64,000 nucleotides of DNA from Brevibacterium rongguiense (GTDB lineage Bacteria; Actinomycetota; Actinomycetes; Actinomycetales; Brevibacteriaceae): positions 39,858 to 103,857 of the forward strand of contig NZ_WWEQ01000003.1 in the NCBI RefSeq assembly GCF_009857845.1, in the 5' to 3' direction. Below are positions 1 through 9,493 of this stretch, piece after piece. Both the position numbers and the translations under genes were made by a program. The notes under the pieces are model-generated. The model saw nothing but the letters and a program-made list of their open reading frames with translations, ran no database searches and was not told the origin of the DNA. The first letter of the stretch is position 1. Each line of letters starts with the position of its first letter.

Positions 1-1
1 T

Positions 2-397
2 TCGACGACTCCGTCTCCATCGGCTTCGGTGACTCCCTCCCCGTCGGACTCGGTCACACCGTCCCCCTCGGACTCGCAGACCCCGGAGCAGACGGACACG
101 ACCACCCCCTCGGAGACGAGTAGCGCTTCGGCCACCCCGAGCGCTTCGAGCACCCCGACGAAGCAGCCCAGCCGGAAGCCGAGCCCCGCGCCGTCGACCT
201 CGTCGGCTCCGGCGCCGGGCCCCAACCCCGGAGAGAACCCCGGGGACGGCCCCACGCAGCCGGGCAGCCCCGACCAGCCGAACAGCCCCCTGCCGCGCAC
301 CGGTGCGGAGATCGCAGGCGCGCTGGCGGCGGCCGCGCTGCTCATCGGCGGCGGCGTCCTGGCCGTGACCGCCGGCCGCAGGCGCAGCCGGAAGTGA
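2..397 (+). CDS. C-terminal end of an LPXTG-anchored surface protein (5' truncated by window)
   Basis: Only the last 131 codons are present; the frame is open to the window edge. The visible part is a low-complexity Pro/Ser/Thr stalk with repeated PSPSDS-like units, followed by a sortase sorting signal: LPRTG, a hydrophobic stretch rich in Ala, Leu and Gly, and a basic tail ending RRRSRK. Sortase proteins of this type are cleaved between Thr and Gly of LPXTG and joined to peptidoglycan, and the stalk would span the wall. The functional domain lies outside the window, so no role can be given beyond surface display. A strong hairpin follows the stop codon. Confidence 0.8.
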   Translation, partial: STTPSPSASVTPSPSDSVTPSPSDSQTPEQTDTTTPSETSSASATPSASSTPTKQPSRKPSPAPSTSSAPAPGPNPGENPGDGPTQPGSPDQPNSPLPRTGAEIAGALAAAALLIGGGVLAVTAGRRRSRK

Positions 398-479
398 CGG
401 CGCTACCGCCCAGCCGCCCGAGCAAGAGCGGCGGCCGGGTGGGCCTGAGCCGCAGCCGCGCGCACTGAGGCGGGAGCGC

Positions 480-520
480 AGGCGGGCTCCCGCGGGCATA
501 TCGCCCGTGGGAGCCCGCCT
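480..520 (+). terminator. Intrinsic-type hairpin after the LPXTG gene
   Basis: A GC-rich inverted repeat: AGGCGGGCTCCC and CGGGC on the left pair with GCCCG and GGGAGCCCGCCT on the right around an ATATC loop. There is no clear T tract, as is common in high-GC actinobacteria. It separates the surface-protein gene from the next promoter. Confidence 0.65.
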
Positions 521-547
521 CCCTCGTCCCCGGCCGGGGTCACGACC

Positions 548-553
548 TAGACT
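548..553 (+). promoter_or_regulatory. -10 hexamer TAGACT for a leaderless FAA-hydrolase mRNA
   Basis: TAGACT ends 6 nt before the ATG at 560, so transcription would begin at or next to the start codon. No Shine-Dalgarno sequence lies between. Leaderless mRNAs are common in actinobacteria; the assignment is inferred from spacing. Confidence 0.45.
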
Positions 554-559
554 GACGAC

Positions 560-1366
560 ATGCGCATAGCGAGATTCGTGCACAAGGATGCACCTGCCTA
601 CGGAGTGGTCGAGGGCGAGCTCAAGGACGGCGAGGGCGCGCGGTTCGACACCTCGGGCCTCGAGATCGCCGTGTTGGACGGCGACCCGTTCTTCAGCCCG
701 GCCCAGTCGACCGGGGAGCGCCTGGCCTTCGACGACGTACGGCTGCTCGCGCCCATCATCCCGCGCTCCAAGGTGATCGGCGTGGGCCGCAACTTCGCCG
801 ACCACGCCAAGGAGCTCGGCAACGAGGTGCCGGTCTCGCCGCTCACCTTCTTCAAGCCCAACACCGCGGTGATCGGCCCCGGCGATCCCATCCGGCTGCC
901 CGCCATCAGCGAGCACGTGTCCTACGAGGGCGAGCTCGCGGTCATCATCTCCCGCGTCGCCAAGCAGGTGCGCGCGGACAAGGCGTACGACTTCGTGCTG
1001 GGCTACACGGCGGCCAACGACGTCACGCTGCGCGACATCCAGGGCACGGACAAGCAGTGGTCGCGGGCCAAGGGCTTCGACACCTCGTGCCCGTTGGGCC
1101 CGTGGATCGAAACGGAGCTCGACCCGGACGATGTCCGCATCCGCTCCTGGGTGGGCGATGAGCTCAAGCAGGACGGAACGACCGCGGACTTCATCTTCGA
1201 CATCCCCCAGCTCATCGAGCACATCTCGGAGACCATCACCCTGCTGCCCGGCGATGTCATCCTCACCGGCACCCCGGCGGGCGTGGGCAGGATCGAATCC
1301 GGTGACCGCGTGACGGTCGCGATCGACGGCCTGGGCGTCCTCGTCAACCCCGTCATGGACGCCTGA
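560..1366 (+). CDS. Fumarylacetoacetate hydrolase family protein
   Basis: 268 aa. The C-terminal two thirds is the FAH fold used by enzymes that hydrolyse, decarboxylate or isomerise beta-diketo acids, such as fumarylpyruvate hydrolase and oxaloacetate decarboxylase. Family signatures visible are [13 protein letters not shown] near residue 74, the metal-ligand region around YEGELAVII with its Glu residues near 122, the NDVTLRDIQ segment and the closing [16 protein letters not shown] loop. A short N-terminal domain precedes it, as in many actinobacterial members. It lies upstream of gltX, a frequent neighbourhood in Micrococcales. The exact substrate cannot be told from sequence. The gene appears to be transcribed leaderless from TAGACT at 548. 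Confidence 0.88.
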   Translation: MRIARFVHKDAPAYGVVEGELKDGEGARFDTSGLEIAVLDGDPFFSPAQSTGERLAFDDVRLLAPIIPRSKVIGVGRNFADHAKELGNEVPVSPLTFFKPNTAVIGPGDPIRLPAISEHVSYEGELAVIISRVAKQVRADKAYDFVLGYTAANDVTLRDIQGTDKQWSRAKGFDTSCPLGPWIETELDPDDVRIRSWVGDELKQDGTTADFIFDIPQLIEHISETITLLPGDVILTGTPAGVGRIESGDRVTVAIDGLGVLVNPVMDA

Positions 1367-1490
1367 GCCACCGCCACCCGCCACACAGACACCGCGGCCG
1401 CTTCCCAGCCACCTCCACCGCCGGCCGCCGTACACAGCGCCCCAGCCACCGCCCACAGCAACCAGCCCACCGCACAGAGTAAGGAAACGC

Positions 1491-2975
1491 GTGAACGTCA
1501 GAGTCCGCTTCTGCCCGTCGCCCACCGGCACCCCCCACGTCGGGATGGTCCGCACGGCGCTGTTCAACTGGGCGTATGCCCGCCACACCGGCGGCACGTT
1601 CGTCTTCCGCATCGAGGACACGGACGCGGCGCGCGACTCGGAGGAGAGCTACGGCCAGATCATCGAGGCCATGCAGTGGCTGGGCCTCGACTGGGACGAG
1701 GGCATCGACGTGGGCGGGCCGCACGGGCCCTACCGCCAGTCCGAGCGCGGGGAGACCTACCAGGACGTCATCGCGCGGCTCAAGGCCGGCGGCCACGTCT
1801 ACGAGTCCTTCTCGACGAACGAGGAGGTCGAGGCCCGCCACCGCGCCGCCGGCCGCGACCCCAAGCTCGGCTACGACGGCTACGACCGCGACCTGACCGA
1901 TGAGCAGCGCGCCGCGTTCCGCGCCGAGGGCCGCGAGCCCGTGCTGCGCGTGCGGATGCCGGACGAGGACATCACGTTCACGGACCTCGTGCGCGGCGAC
2001 ATCACGTTCCGCGCGGGCACCGTGCCGGACTTCGTGGTGGTGCGCGCCAACGGCCAGCCGCTCTACACGCTGGTCAATCCGGTCGACGATGCGCTCATGG
2101 GGATCACCCACGTGCTGCGCGGTGAGGACCTGCTCTCCTCCACCCCGCGCCAGATCGTGCTCTACGAGGCGCTCAAGGCCATCGGCATCGCGGAGCAGAC
2201 CCCCGCGTTCGGCCACCTTCCCTACGTCATGGGGGAGGGCAACAAGAAGCTCTCCAAGCGCGACCCGGAGTCCAACCTCTTCCACCACCGCGACCGCGGG
2301 TTCATCCCCGAGGGGTTCATCAACTACCTGGCGCTGCTGGGCTGGTCGATCGGCCCCGACCGCGACGTCTTCAGCGTGCAGGAGTTCGTCGAGGCGTTCG
2401 ACATCGCCGACGTCAACCCCAACCCCGCCCGCTTCGACCTCAAGAAGGCCACGGCCATCAACGCGGACCACATCCGCGAGCTGCCCGTCGACGACTTCGC
2501 CCAGCGGCTCATCCCGTACCTCGCCGCAGCCGGCATCGTCCCCGCCGAGCCCGAGGCGCGGGACAGGGAGATCCTCGCGGCCGCCGCCCCGCTCGTCCAG
2601 ACCCGCATGAACCTGCTGAGCGAGGCACCGGACATGCTGGGCTTCCTCTTCACCCCCGATGCCGAGCTCGAGCTCACCGAGGACGGCCTCAAGACGCTCA
2701 AGGACACCGCCCCGCAGGTCCTGGCCGCGTCGCTGGAGGCCCTCGAGGCGCTGGCCGACTGGACGACGGACTCCCTCCACGACGCACTGCAGGCCGCCCT
2801 CGTCGACGGGCTGGGCATCAAGCCCCGCCTGGCGTTCGGCCCGCTGCGCGTGGCCGTGTCCGGCCGCCGCGTCTCGCCGCCCCTGTTCGAGTCCATGGAG
2901 ATCCTGGGCCGCGAGTCGACGCTGGCCCGCATCCGCGCGCTCGCGGCGCACCTGGCCGCGCAGCCCGAGGGCTGA
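1491..2975 (+). CDS. gltX: Glutamate--tRNA ligase
   Basis: 494 aa class I aminoacyl-tRNA synthetase that charges tRNA-Glu (and in many actinobacteria also tRNA-Gln, later amidated by GatCAB). The HIGH-type signature [10 protein letters not shown] lies at residues 9-18, the KMSKS-type KLSKR near residue 255, and the C-terminal anticodon-binding helical part follows to about residue 490. The start is GTG at 1491, preceded by AAGGAA about 6 nt upstream. It is about 125 nt from the FAA gene and 27 nt from the next gene. The tRNA-Glu and tRNA-Gln genes lie 1.5 kb downstream, so enzyme and substrates are near neighbours. Length and motifs are normal. Confidence 0.97.
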   Translation: MNVRVRFCPSPTGTPHVGMVRTALFNWAYARHTGGTFVFRIEDTDAARDSEESYGQIIEAMQWLGLDWDEGIDVGGPHGPYRQSERGETYQDVIARLKAGGHVYESFSTNEEVEARHRAAGRDPKLGYDGYDRDLTDEQRAAFRAEGREPVLRVRMPDEDITFTDLVRGDITFRAGTVPDFVVVRANGQPLYTLVNPVDDALMGITHVLRGEDLLSSTPRQIVLYEALKAIGIAEQTPAFGHLPYVMGEGNKKLSKRDPESNLFHHRDRGFIPEGFINYLALLGWSIGPDRDVFSVQEFVEAFDIADVNPNPARFDLKKATAINADHIRELPVDDFAQRLIPYLAAAGIVPAEPEARDREILAAAAPLVQTRMNLLSEAPDMLGFLFTPDAELELTEDGLKTLKDTAPQVLAASLEALEALADWTTDSLHDALQAALVDGLGIKPRLAFGPLRVAVSGRRVSPPLFESMEILGRESTLARIRALAAHLAAQPEG

Positions 2976-3002
2976 GCCGCCCGCACCGCTGAGGAGGAAT
3001 CC

Positions 3003-4298
3003 GTGCCCACGGCTGCCTATCGCCTGCCCGCGCTCGCCGTCGAGGAGCACGCCATCACGGTGCCGCTCGACCACTTCGGCGACGAGCCCGGCGAACTCGA
3101 GGTCTTCGCCCGCATCGTCGGCACCCCGGGGGAGGCGAAGCCCTACCTGCTCTACCTGCAGGGCGGCCCCGGCTCCGAGGCGTTCCGCCCCACCGCCGCG
3201 CACCCCGCCTGGCTGCCGCGCGCGCTGCGCGACTACCGGGTCATCATGCTCGACCAGCGCGGCACGGGCCGCTCGAGCCCCGTGGGCCGCGTCGACGGCC
3301 GGTTCCACGGCACCGGGGGAGCGCAGGACACGGCCGGGGTCGCCGCGCGCCTGCGCCACTACCGGGCCGACGCCATCGTCGAAGACGCCGAGGCGCTGCG
3401 CCGTGCGCTCGGCATCGAGCGCTGGGCGGTCCTCGGGCAGTCGTTCGGCGGCTTCACCGCCCTGCGCTACCTGGCCGCCCACCCGGCAGCGCTCGACCTC
3501 GCCCTCTTCACCGGCGGCCTGCCCCGCGTCGTCGACGAGCGGCTGGCCGCCGACGGCCTGGCCGGGCCCGGCGGGGCGGACCCGGACGTCGCGCATGTCT
3601 ACCGCGTGACCTGGGAGACGATGCGGCGCAAGTCGCAAGGGTTCTGCGCCCGCTTCCCCGCCGACGCGCAGCGCCTGGAGCGCCTCGCCGAGCGCGCCGC
3701 GGAGAGCGGCATCGCGCTTCCCGGCGGCATCGTCGCCGGCCCCGAGCACATCCGCAGCCTGGGCCACGTGCTCGGCACCGCGCACGGCGCGCAGACCCTG
3801 CACTACCTCCTCGACTTCGACCCCGACACCGCGGCCTTCCGCCACGACGCGGCTGCCGCCCTGCCGTTCTCCGCCCGCAACCCCGTCTACGCCGTGCTCC
3901 AGGAGTCGTGCTGGGCCAACGGCGTCGCAACGGACTGGGGCGCCGTGCGCGCCCGCCCGGCCGGCCTCGATTCGACCTGGCTGGCCGGCGAGCACATCCA
4001 CCCCGGCCTCCTGGCCAGCGGCGACCTGGCACCGTGGGCCGAGGTCGCCCAGGCGCTTGCGGAGCGGCCGTGGCCGCTCATGTGGGATCCGGGGGCGCTG
4101 CGGACGGCGGACGTGCCCGCCATCGCCGCGGTGTACTTCGACGATGCATACGTGCCGCGGGAGTTCTCACTGGCCACGGCCGCGCTGCTGCCGCACGCGC
4201 GCACGTGGGTGACGAGCGAGTACGAGCACGACGGGCTGCGCGCCTCGGGCGCGGCGGTGCTCGACCGGCTCCTGGCGATGGCCGCCGGCGACGCCTGA
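3003..4298 (+). CDS. Alpha/beta hydrolase, proline iminopeptidase-like (peptidase S33)
   Basis: 431 aa. The oxyanion-hole segment LQGGPGSEAFRP is near residue 56, DQRGTGRSS follows near residue 84, and the nucleophile elbow GQSFGG is near residue 144. The catalytic His is probably the one in EYEHDGLR near the C-terminus. This layout matches the S33 family, which removes N-terminal proline or other residues from small peptides in the cytoplasm; there is no signal peptide. The GTG start is preceded by GAGGAGG at a good distance. The gene may be co-transcribed with gltX. Substrate specificity cannot be inferred. Confidence 0.85.
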   Translation: MPTAAYRLPALAVEEHAITVPLDHFGDEPGELEVFARIVGTPGEAKPYLLYLQGGPGSEAFRPTAAHPAWLPRALRDYRVIMLDQRGTGRSSPVGRVDGRFHGTGGAQDTAGVAARLRHYRADAIVEDAEALRRALGIERWAVLGQSFGGFTALRYLAAHPAALDLALFTGGLPRVVDERLAADGLAGPGGADPDVAHVYRVTWETMRRKSQGFCARFPADAQRLERLAERAAESGIALPGGIVAGPEHIRSLGHVLGTAHGAQTLHYLLDFDPDTAAFRHDAAAALPFSARNPVYAVLQESCWANGVATDWGAVRARPAGLDSTWLAGEHIHPGLLASGDLAPWAEVAQALAERPWPLMWDPGALRTADVPAIAAVYFDDAYVPREFSLATAALLPHARTWVTSEYEHDGLRASGAAVLDRLLAMAAGDA

Positions 4299-4351
4299 GC
4301 CGGGCCGGCTGCGGGGGTGATGAGCATCACCGCGGGGGCCCCGCGCTCGCT

Positions 4352-4380
4352 TTGCGCCCGCGCGCGGCGGTGTGTAATGT
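4352..4380 (+). promoter_or_regulatory. Sigma-70-type promoter of the tRNA-Gln/tRNA-Glu pair
   Basis: TTGCGC at 4352-4357 and TAATGT at 4375-4380 are separated by 17 nt and sit about 43 nt before tRNA-Gln. The spacing fits a housekeeping promoter for the two tRNA genes. Confidence 0.55.
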
Positions 4381-4422
4381 TATCTCTCGTTGCCGAGGCA
4401 GCCCGCAAGGCCAGCTTCGCAG

Positions 4423-4494
4423 TGGGATATGGTGTAATTGGCAGCACGAGTGATTCTGGTTCACTTAGTCTAGGTTCGAGTCCTGGTATCCCAG
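4423..4494 (+). tRNA. tRNA-Gln (anticodon CUG)
   Basis: 72 nt cloverleaf. The acceptor stem TGGGATA pairs with TATCCCA, followed by discriminator G. The anticodon stem AGTGA/TCACT encloses the loop TTCTGGT, so the anticodon is CTG, reading CAG. The T-arm contains GGTTCGAGTCC. CCA is not encoded. Confidence 0.95.
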
Positions 4495-4530
4495 CGCTTA
4501 TGACTCGCACCTGCGTGCCATAACGCCCCT

Positions 4531-4603
4531 GCTCCCGTCGTCTAGGGGCCTAGGACGCCGCCCTCTCAAGGCGGAAACGGCAGTTCGAATCTGCTCGGGA
4601 GTA
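4531..4603 (+). tRNA. tRNA-Glu (anticodon CUC)
   Basis: 73 nt cloverleaf with acceptor GCTCCCG/CGGGAGT, a D-arm with TCTAGGGGCCTAGGA, anticodon stem CCGCC/GGCGG, loop CTCTCAA (anticodon CTC, reading GAG) and T-arm CAGTTCGAATCTG. It follows tRNA-Gln by 36 nt and is probably cut from the same precursor. Confidence 0.95.
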
Positions 4604-4608
4604 CAAGC

Positions 4609-4653
4609 AAGGGCCCGCGCCCTCGTGGTCAGCCACGGGAGCGCGGGCCCTTT
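4609..4653 (+). terminator. Terminator of the tRNA operon
   Basis: AAGGGCCCGCGC at 4609-4620 pairs with GCGCGGGCCCTTT at 4641-4653. The loop contains a further small stem (CGTGG/CCACG). It lies 6 nt after tRNA-Glu and ends in TTT. Confidence 0.75.
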
Positions 4654-4728
4654 CGCATTCCCGCAGCGGCCGCGCACGGCGCCGGAGGCCGCGCACGGTG
4701 CCCGCCCGGGGCAGGGCACAATGGGCGG

Positions 4729-6303
4729 ATGAGCGAGCACACCACGGGGGCCGCCGCGCAGCGCTGCGTCATGGCCATCGACCAGGGCACCACCTCCACC
4801 CGCGCCATCGTCTTCGACCGGGCCGGGGCCATCGTGTCCTCCGCCCGCCTCGAGCACGAGCAGATCTTCCCCCGCCCCGGCTGGGTCGAGCACGACCCCG
4901 CCGAGATCTGGCAGAACCTGCGCAGCGTCGTCGCCGAGGCGCTCATCGGCGCCGACATCAACCGCCACGCCCTGGCCGCCGTGGGCATCACGAACCAGCG
5001 CGAGACGACCGTCGTGTGGGACCGTGCCACCGGGCAGCCGGTGCACAACGCGATCGTGTGGCAGGACACGCGCACCCAGGCGATCTGCGACCGGCTGGCC
5101 CAGGCCGCCGCGGGGCCGGACGGGGAACCGGACTACGATCGCTACCGCGAGCGCACCGGGCTGCCCCTGGCCACGTACTTCGCAGGGCCCAAGGCCGCCT
5201 GGATCCTCGAGCACGTGGAGGGCGCGCGCGAGCGGGCGGAGGCGGGGGAGCTGCTCTTCGGGACCACCGACTCGTGGTGCCTGTGGAACATGACCGGCGG
5301 CCCCGACGGCGGCGTGCACGTCACCGACGTCACGAACGCCTCGCGCACGATGCTCATGAATCTCGACACGCTCGACTGGAATGCCGACATCGCCGCCGAC
5401 ATGGGCATCCCGCTGAGCATGCTGCCCGAGATCCGCTCGTCGTCCGAGGTCTACGGCCACGGCCGCAAGAACGGCCTGCTCATCGACACCCCCATCGCCG
5501 GCATCCTGGGCGATCAGCAGGCGGCGACGTTCGGCCAGGCGTGCTTCGAGCGGGGCCAGGCGAAGAACACGTACGGGACGGGCAACTTCATGCTCATGAA
5601 CACGGGCACGCAGCCCGTGCGCAGCGACCGCGGCCTGCTCACCACCGTGTGCTACCGGCTGGGCGAGGCGCCGCCCGTCTATGCGCTCGAGGGCTCCGTG
5701 GCCGTCACCGGCTCGCTCGTCCAGTGGGTGCGCGACAGCCTGGGCTTCATCGCGGACGCGCAGGACATCGAGGAGCTGGCGGCGCAGGTGCCGGACAACG
5801 GCGGGTGCTTCGTCGTCCCGGCGTTCTCCGGCCTGTTCGCCCCGTACTGGCGGCCCGAGGCGCGCGGGGCGATCGTCGGCCTCACCCGGTTCGTCGACCG
5901 GCGCCACATCGCGCGCGCCGTGCTCGAGGCCACCGCCTTCCAGTCCCAGGAGGTGCTCGAGGCGATGGACGCGGAGGCCCCCGCTGCGCTCACCGAGCTC
6001 AAGGTCGACGGGGGCATGGTGGCCAACGACCTGCTCATGCAGTTCCAGGCCGACATCCTGGGCGTGCCCGTCAGCAGCCCGCGCGTCATCGAGACGACGG
6101 CGCTGGGCGCGGCCTACGCTGCCGGCATCGCCGTGGGCTTCTGGGCCGGGGAGGACGAGGTCGCCGCGAACTGGGCGGAGGGCCGCCGCTGGGAGCCGCG
6201 GATGGATCCGGACGTGCGCGCGCGCAGCCTGCGGCTGTGGAAGAAGGCCGTCGAGCGGACCTTCGACTGGGTCGACGAGGACGTCCGGACCGCGCAGGCC
6301 TGA
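4729..6303 (+). CDS. glpK: Glycerol kinase
   Basis: 524 aa FGGY-family kinase that phosphorylates glycerol to glycerol-3-phosphate in the cytoplasm. The N-terminal ATPase-fold signature is [14 protein letters not shown] (residues 17-30). [14 protein letters not shown] and GILGDQQAA match conserved substrate-binding segments, and the second FGGY half holds [11 protein letters not shown] and [12 protein letters not shown]. Length and motifs are typical. CACAAT ends 6 nt before the ATG, so the mRNA is probably leaderless. No facilitator or glpD gene is adjacent, so the gene appears monocistronic here. A 19-bp hairpin closes it and the convergent DUF4282 gene. Confidence 0.95.
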   Translation: MSEHTTGAAAQRCVMAIDQGTTSTRAIVFDRAGAIVSSARLEHEQIFPRPGWVEHDPAEIWQNLRSVVAEALIGADINRHALAAVGITNQRETTVVWDRATGQPVHNAIVWQDTRTQAICDRLAQAAAGPDGEPDYDRYRERTGLPLATYFAGPKAAWILEHVEGARERAEAGELLFGTTDSWCLWNMTGGPDGGVHVTDVTNASRTMLMNLDTLDWNADIAADMGIPLSMLPEIRSSSEVYGHGRKNGLLIDTPIAGILGDQQAATFGQACFERGQAKNTYGTGNFMLMNTGTQPVRSDRGLLTTVCYRLGEAPPVYALEGSVAVTGSLVQWVRDSLGFIADAQDIEELAAQVPDNGGCFVVPAFSGLFAPYWRPEARGAIVGLTRFVDRRHIARAVLEATAFQSQEVLEAMDAEAPAALTELKVDGGMVANDLLMQFQADILGVPVSSPRVIETTALGAAYAAGIAVGFWAGEDEVAANWAEGRRWEPRMDPDVRARSLRLWKKAVERTFDWVDEDVRTAQA

Positions 6304-6328
6304 GCGCGCCTGCCGGCTGGGATGCAGA

Positions 6329-6369
6329 CGGGCCGGGCCCGAGGCGAGACTCGCCTCGGGCCCGGCCCG
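6329..6369. terminator. Bidirectional terminator between glpK and the DUF4282 gene
   Basis: A perfect 19-bp inverted repeat (6329-6347 against 6351-6369) with a 3-nt loop, between two convergent genes. The arms are GGGCC-rich and begin with CGGGCC. Confidence 0.8.
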
Positions 6370-6416
6370 CTTCCCTGTGCGCTGCCGGCCGGGCTGCGCA
6401 GGAGTGCCGCCGGAGC

Positions 6417-7124
6417 TCAGCGCTGCGTGTTGTCCGCCGTGGCCTGCGTGTTCTCCGCCGTGCGGATGTTGGCCACGAAGAACTCGATGACGACGCGCAG
6501 GCAGATGATGGAGAAGAACGTGATGATGGCGCCCACGATGATCGTGAAGATCACGAGGAAGACGCCGAAGCCCGTGCCGGGGCCGGCCGAGGAGCCGGAG
6601 TAGCTCGAAGCCAGCGCGGACGCCCCCGCCATCGTCACGCCCATGATGAGCGAGCAGATGACCGAGCCCACGTAGTTGAGGACCGCCAGGATGATCCCGA
6701 TGACGTAGATGACCGAGGCGAACTTCACGGTCACGAAGTTGCGGAACTTCAGGTCGAACAGCGACTTCATGAATGACGCGCCGCCGGGCTGCCCGCCGTT
6801 CGCGGGCGCCGGGGCGGCGAAGCCGCCGGTGGCTGCCTGCTGGTCGTAGCCGTAGCCCTGGGCGGCCTGGGAGCCGTACTGCTGCGGGGCCTGCGCGTCG
6901 TAGCCGGGCTGGGCGCCGTATGCCTGCACCGGCTGCGAGCCGTAGGCCTGGGCCTGCGAACCGTAGGCCTGCGTCTGCTGGGGGTCATAGGCCTGCGTCT
7001 GCTGCGGGTCGTAGCCCTGCGCCGGCTGCTGGGAGCCGTAGGCCTGCGCGGGCTGCGAGCCGAACTGCTGGCCGCCGGTGTTCGCGTCGTAGCCGTAGCC
7101 GGGCTGCTGGGGGTTCTGGGTCAT
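6417..7124 (-). CDS. DUF4282 membrane protein with Gln/Tyr/Ala-rich repeat domain
   Basis: 235 aa. Residues 1-115 form a low-complexity cytoplasmic region made of imperfect QAYGSQ and YDPQQTQA units. The C-terminal part is DUF4282, with two hydrophobic segments, one around FASVIYVIGIILAVL and one around VFLVIFTIIVGAIITFF, joined by a loop. DUF4282 function is unknown. The Q/Y/G/P-rich tail resembles other actinobacterial membrane proteins thought to form assemblies, but this is only an analogy. The start is ATG at 7124 with AAGGAG 7 nt upstream. The gene converges on glpK and is followed by iclR on the same strand further upstream. Confidence 0.75.
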   Translation of the reverse strand: MTQNPQQPGYGYDANTGGQQFGSQPAQAYGSQQPAQGYDPQQTQAYDPQQTQAYGSQAQAYGSQPVQAYGAQPGYDAQAPQQYGSQAAQGYGYDQQAATGGFAAPAPANGGQPGGASFMKSLFDLKFRNFVTVKFASVIYVIGIILAVLNYVGSVICSLIMGVTMAGASALASSYSGSSAGPGTGFGVFLVIFTIIVGAIITFFSIICLRVVIEFFVANIRTAENTQATADNTQR

Positions 7125-7192
7125 GTCGCTCCTTGGGTGAGTGGGTGGTGGGGTGCGGGCTGGCGGGGGAGCGCCGCGGGCGCTGTGCCGGC

Positions 7193-7915
7193 CTATCCGC
7201 GGTTGAGCGCGTCGGTGAGGGCCTTGGCGGCCTCGAGGACGGACTGGGCGTGGAGGCGCCCGGGCTGGCGGGTGAGCCGGTCGACGGGCCCGGAGATGGA
7301 CACGGCCGCGACCACCCGGTTGCTCGGGCCGCGCACGGGGGCGGAGACGGAGGCGACGCCGCGCTCGCGCTCGGCGATCGACTGGGCCCAGCCGCGGCGG
7401 CGCACGCCGGAGAGCATGGTGGCGGAGAAGCGGGCCCCGCGCAGGCCGGTGTGGAGCCGGTCGGGCTCCTCCCAGGCCAGCAGCACCTGGGCGGCGGAGC
7501 CGGCCCGCATGCTCAGGGTCGCGCCGATCGGCACGGAGTCGCGCAGGCCCACCGGGCGCTCGGCGGCCGCGACGCACAGGCGCAGGTCGCCCTGGCGGCG
7601 GAAGAGCTGGGCGGACTCGCCGGTGCGATCGCGCAGCTGGCTGAGCACGGGGCCGGCCGCGGCGAGCAGGCGGTCCTCGCCGGCCGCCGAGGACAGCTCG
7701 GACAGCCGCGGTCCCAGCATGAAGCGGCCCTGCAGGTCGCGGCCGACGAAGCGGTGGAACTCGAGGGCGACCGCCAGGCGGTGGGCCGTCGGGCGGGCCA
7801 GACCGGTAAGGCTGACGAGCTCCGCCAGCGATGCGGGGCCGGCCTCGAGGGCGGACAGGACGAGTGCGGCCTTGTCGATGACGCCGACTCCGCTGCCGTT
7901 ATCTGGAGAGCTCAT
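7193..7915 (-). CDS. IclR-family regulator of leuCD (NdgR/LtbR-like)
   Basis: 240 aa from ATG 7915. The N-terminal winged helix (about residues 15-60) contains SLAELVSLTGLARPTAHRLAVAL; the C-terminal IclR effector domain begins near residue 75 and includes GATLSMRAGSAAQVLLAW. In Streptomyces (NdgR) and Corynebacterium (LtbR), an IclR regulator divergent from leuCD controls leucine and tryptophan biosynthesis, and the same divergent order is seen here. CACAAT (7928-7923 on this strand) ends 7 nt before the ATG, so the mRNA is probably leaderless; the upstream in-frame ATG at 7924 would overlap that hexamer, which is why 7915 is preferred. A palindrome at 7937 is a candidate operator. Confidence 0.88.
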   Translation of the reverse strand: MSSPDNGSGVGVIDKAALVLSALEAGPASLAELVSLTGLARPTAHRLAVALEFHRFVGRDLQGRFMLGPRLSELSSAAGEDRLLAAAGPVLSQLRDRTGESAQLFRRQGDLRLCVAAAERPVGLRDSVPIGATLSMRAGSAAQVLLAWEEPDRLHTGLRGARFSATMLSGVRRRGWAQSIAERERGVASVSAPVRGPSNRVVAAVSISGPVDRLTRQPGRLHAQSVLEAAKALTDALNRG

Positions 7916-7936
7916 GGGGCCCATTGTGCAATCTCA

Positions 7937-7949
7937 GCATCTAAGATGC
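7937..7949. promoter_or_regulatory. Candidate IclR operator in the iclR-leuC intergenic region
   Basis: GCATCT-A-AGATGC is a perfect 6-bp inverted repeat between the divergent iclR and leuC genes, just upstream of the iclR -10 hexamer. IclR regulators such as NdgR and LtbR bind this intergenic region in other actinobacteria. Its assignment here is inferred from position and symmetry. Confidence 0.45.
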
Positions 7950-8062
7950 AAGTCCGAATGGCAGAACGCGGCGGTAAAGTCGCTCGCACAGCCGCCCGGC
8001 GCCACCCGCGCTCCGCGGCTGCAGCGGACTGATACAGCAGTGCAGGCAAGGAGGATCGAGCC

Positions 8063-9466
8063 ATGGGCAGGACTCTGGCGGAGAAGGTGTGGAACGATCA
8101 CATCGTAGCGCTCGGGGAGGACGGCGAGCCGGATCTCATCTACATCGACCTCCATCTTGTGCACGAGGTCACGAGCCCGCAGGCCTTCGAGGGGCTCCGC
8201 CTGGCCGGCCGCCCCGTCCGCCGCCCGGACCTCACGATCGCCACCGAGGACCACAACACGCCCACCGTCGACATCGACAAGCCGATCGCGGACCTCACCT
8301 CGCGCACCCAGATCGAGACCCTGCGCCGCAACGCGCAGGAGTTCGGCATCCGGCTGCACTCCCTGGGCGATGCGGACCAGGGCATCGTCCACGTGGTGGG
8401 CCCGCAGCTGGGGCTCACGCAGCCGGGCATGACGGTGGTCTGCGGCGACTCGCACACCTCCACCCACGGCGCTTTCGGCTCGATCGCCATGGGCATCGGC
8501 ACCTCGGAGGTCGAGCACGTCCTCGCCACCCAGACGCTCAGCCTCAAGCCGTTCAAGACGATGGCGATCACGGTCGACGGCGAACTGCCCGCAGGGTCCT
8601 CGGCCAAGGACATCATCCTGGCGGTCATCGCCAAGATCGGCACCGGCGGCGGGCAGGGCTACGTGCTCGAATACCGCGGCGAGGCGATCCGCAGCCTCTC
8701 CATGGAGGCGCGGATGACGATCTGCAACATGTCGATCGAGGCGGGCGCGCGCGCCGGCATGGTCGCCCCGGACCAGACGACGTTCGACTACGTCAAGGGC
8801 CGCCCGCACGCACCGCAGGGTGAGGACTGGGACGCGGCCGTCGAGTACTGGAAGACGCTGCGCTCGGACGACGACGCGGAATTCGACGCCGAGGTGGTCC
8901 TCGAGGCCGCGGACCTGGAGCCCTTCGTCACGTGGGGCACGAACCCAGGCCAGGGCCTGCCGCTGAGCGCGAGCGTCCCGGACCCCGCCCAGATCGTCGA
9001 CGAGAACGAGCGCGCCTCCGCCGAGTCCGCGCTCGCCTACATGGGGCTGACGCCCGGCATGCCGCTGCGCGACATCGCCGTGGACACCGTGTTCCTGGGC
9101 TCGTGCACGAACGGCCGGCTCGAGGACCTGCGCTCGGCCGCGGAGGTCATCCGCGGGCGGACGAAGGACCCGAACGTGCGGATGATGGTCGTCCCCGGCT
9201 CGGCGAAGGTCCGGCTCGCCGCGGAGGCCGAGGGGCTGGACAAGGAATTCGTGGACTTCGGCGCCGAATGGCGCTTCGCCGGCTGCTCGATGTGCCTGGG
9301 CATGAACCCGGACCAGCTCTCCGACGGCGAGCGCTGCGCCTCGACCTCGAACCGCAACTTCGAGGGCCGCCAGGGCAAGGGCGGGCGAACCCACCTCGTC
9401 AGCCCCCTCGTGGCCGCAGCCACCGCGGTGCGCGGCACCCTGTCCTCGCCCGCCGACCTCGACTGA
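8063..9466 (+). CDS. leuC: 3-isopropylmalate dehydratase large subunit
   Basis: 467 aa aconitase-fold protein which, with LeuD, isomerises 2-isopropylmalate to 3-isopropylmalate in leucine synthesis. It binds a 4Fe-4S cluster through Cys348 in GSCTNGR and Cys408/Cys411 in GCSMCLGMN, all present. [13 protein letters not shown] near residue 130 is the family signature. AGGAGG lies 9 nt before the ATG. leuD follows after 27 nt, so the two form an operon transcribed away from the iclR regulator. Confidence 0.97.
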   Translation: MGRTLAEKVWNDHIVALGEDGEPDLIYIDLHLVHEVTSPQAFEGLRLAGRPVRRPDLTIATEDHNTPTVDIDKPIADLTSRTQIETLRRNAQEFGIRLHSLGDADQGIVHVVGPQLGLTQPGMTVVCGDSHTSTHGAFGSIAMGIGTSEVEHVLATQTLSLKPFKTMAITVDGELPAGSSAKDIILAVIAKIGTGGGQGYVLEYRGEAIRSLSMEARMTICNMSIEAGARAGMVAPDQTTFDYVKGRPHAPQGEDWDAAVEYWKTLRSDDDAEFDAEVVLEAADLEPFVTWGTNPGQGLPLSASVPDPAQIVDENERASAESALAYMGLTPGMPLRDIAVDTVFLGSCTNGRLEDLRSAAEVIRGRTKDPNVRMMVVPGSAKVRLAAEAEGLDKEFVDFGAEWRFAGCSMCLGMNPDQLSDGERCASTSNRNFEGRQGKGGRTHLVSPLVAAATAVRGTLSSPADLD

Positions 9467-9493
9467 GCCCGCACCACAGGCAAGGAGCACCCC

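Noticed and set aside
29..397. PSPSDS-type repeats read as a possible tandem repeat locus or CRISPR-like array
   Set aside because: Units are short, imperfect and in frame; they encode a wall-spanning stalk before LPRTG.
1353..4001. 882-codon open frame on the minus strand opposite gltX and the S33 peptidase
   Set aside because: Composition of Arg, Gly, Val and Ala without any domain, lying opposite two well-supported genes. Long antisense frames are an artefact of very high GC at third positions.
4498..5907. Minus-strand open frame opposite glpK and the tRNA genes
   Set aside because: It runs through two tRNAs and the glpK motifs and has no recognisable domain.
7916..8062. Possible leucine leader peptide or T-box before leuC
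   Set aside because: No short Leu-rich ORF, no terminator/antiterminator pair and no T-box sequence; control by the IclR regulator explains the region.
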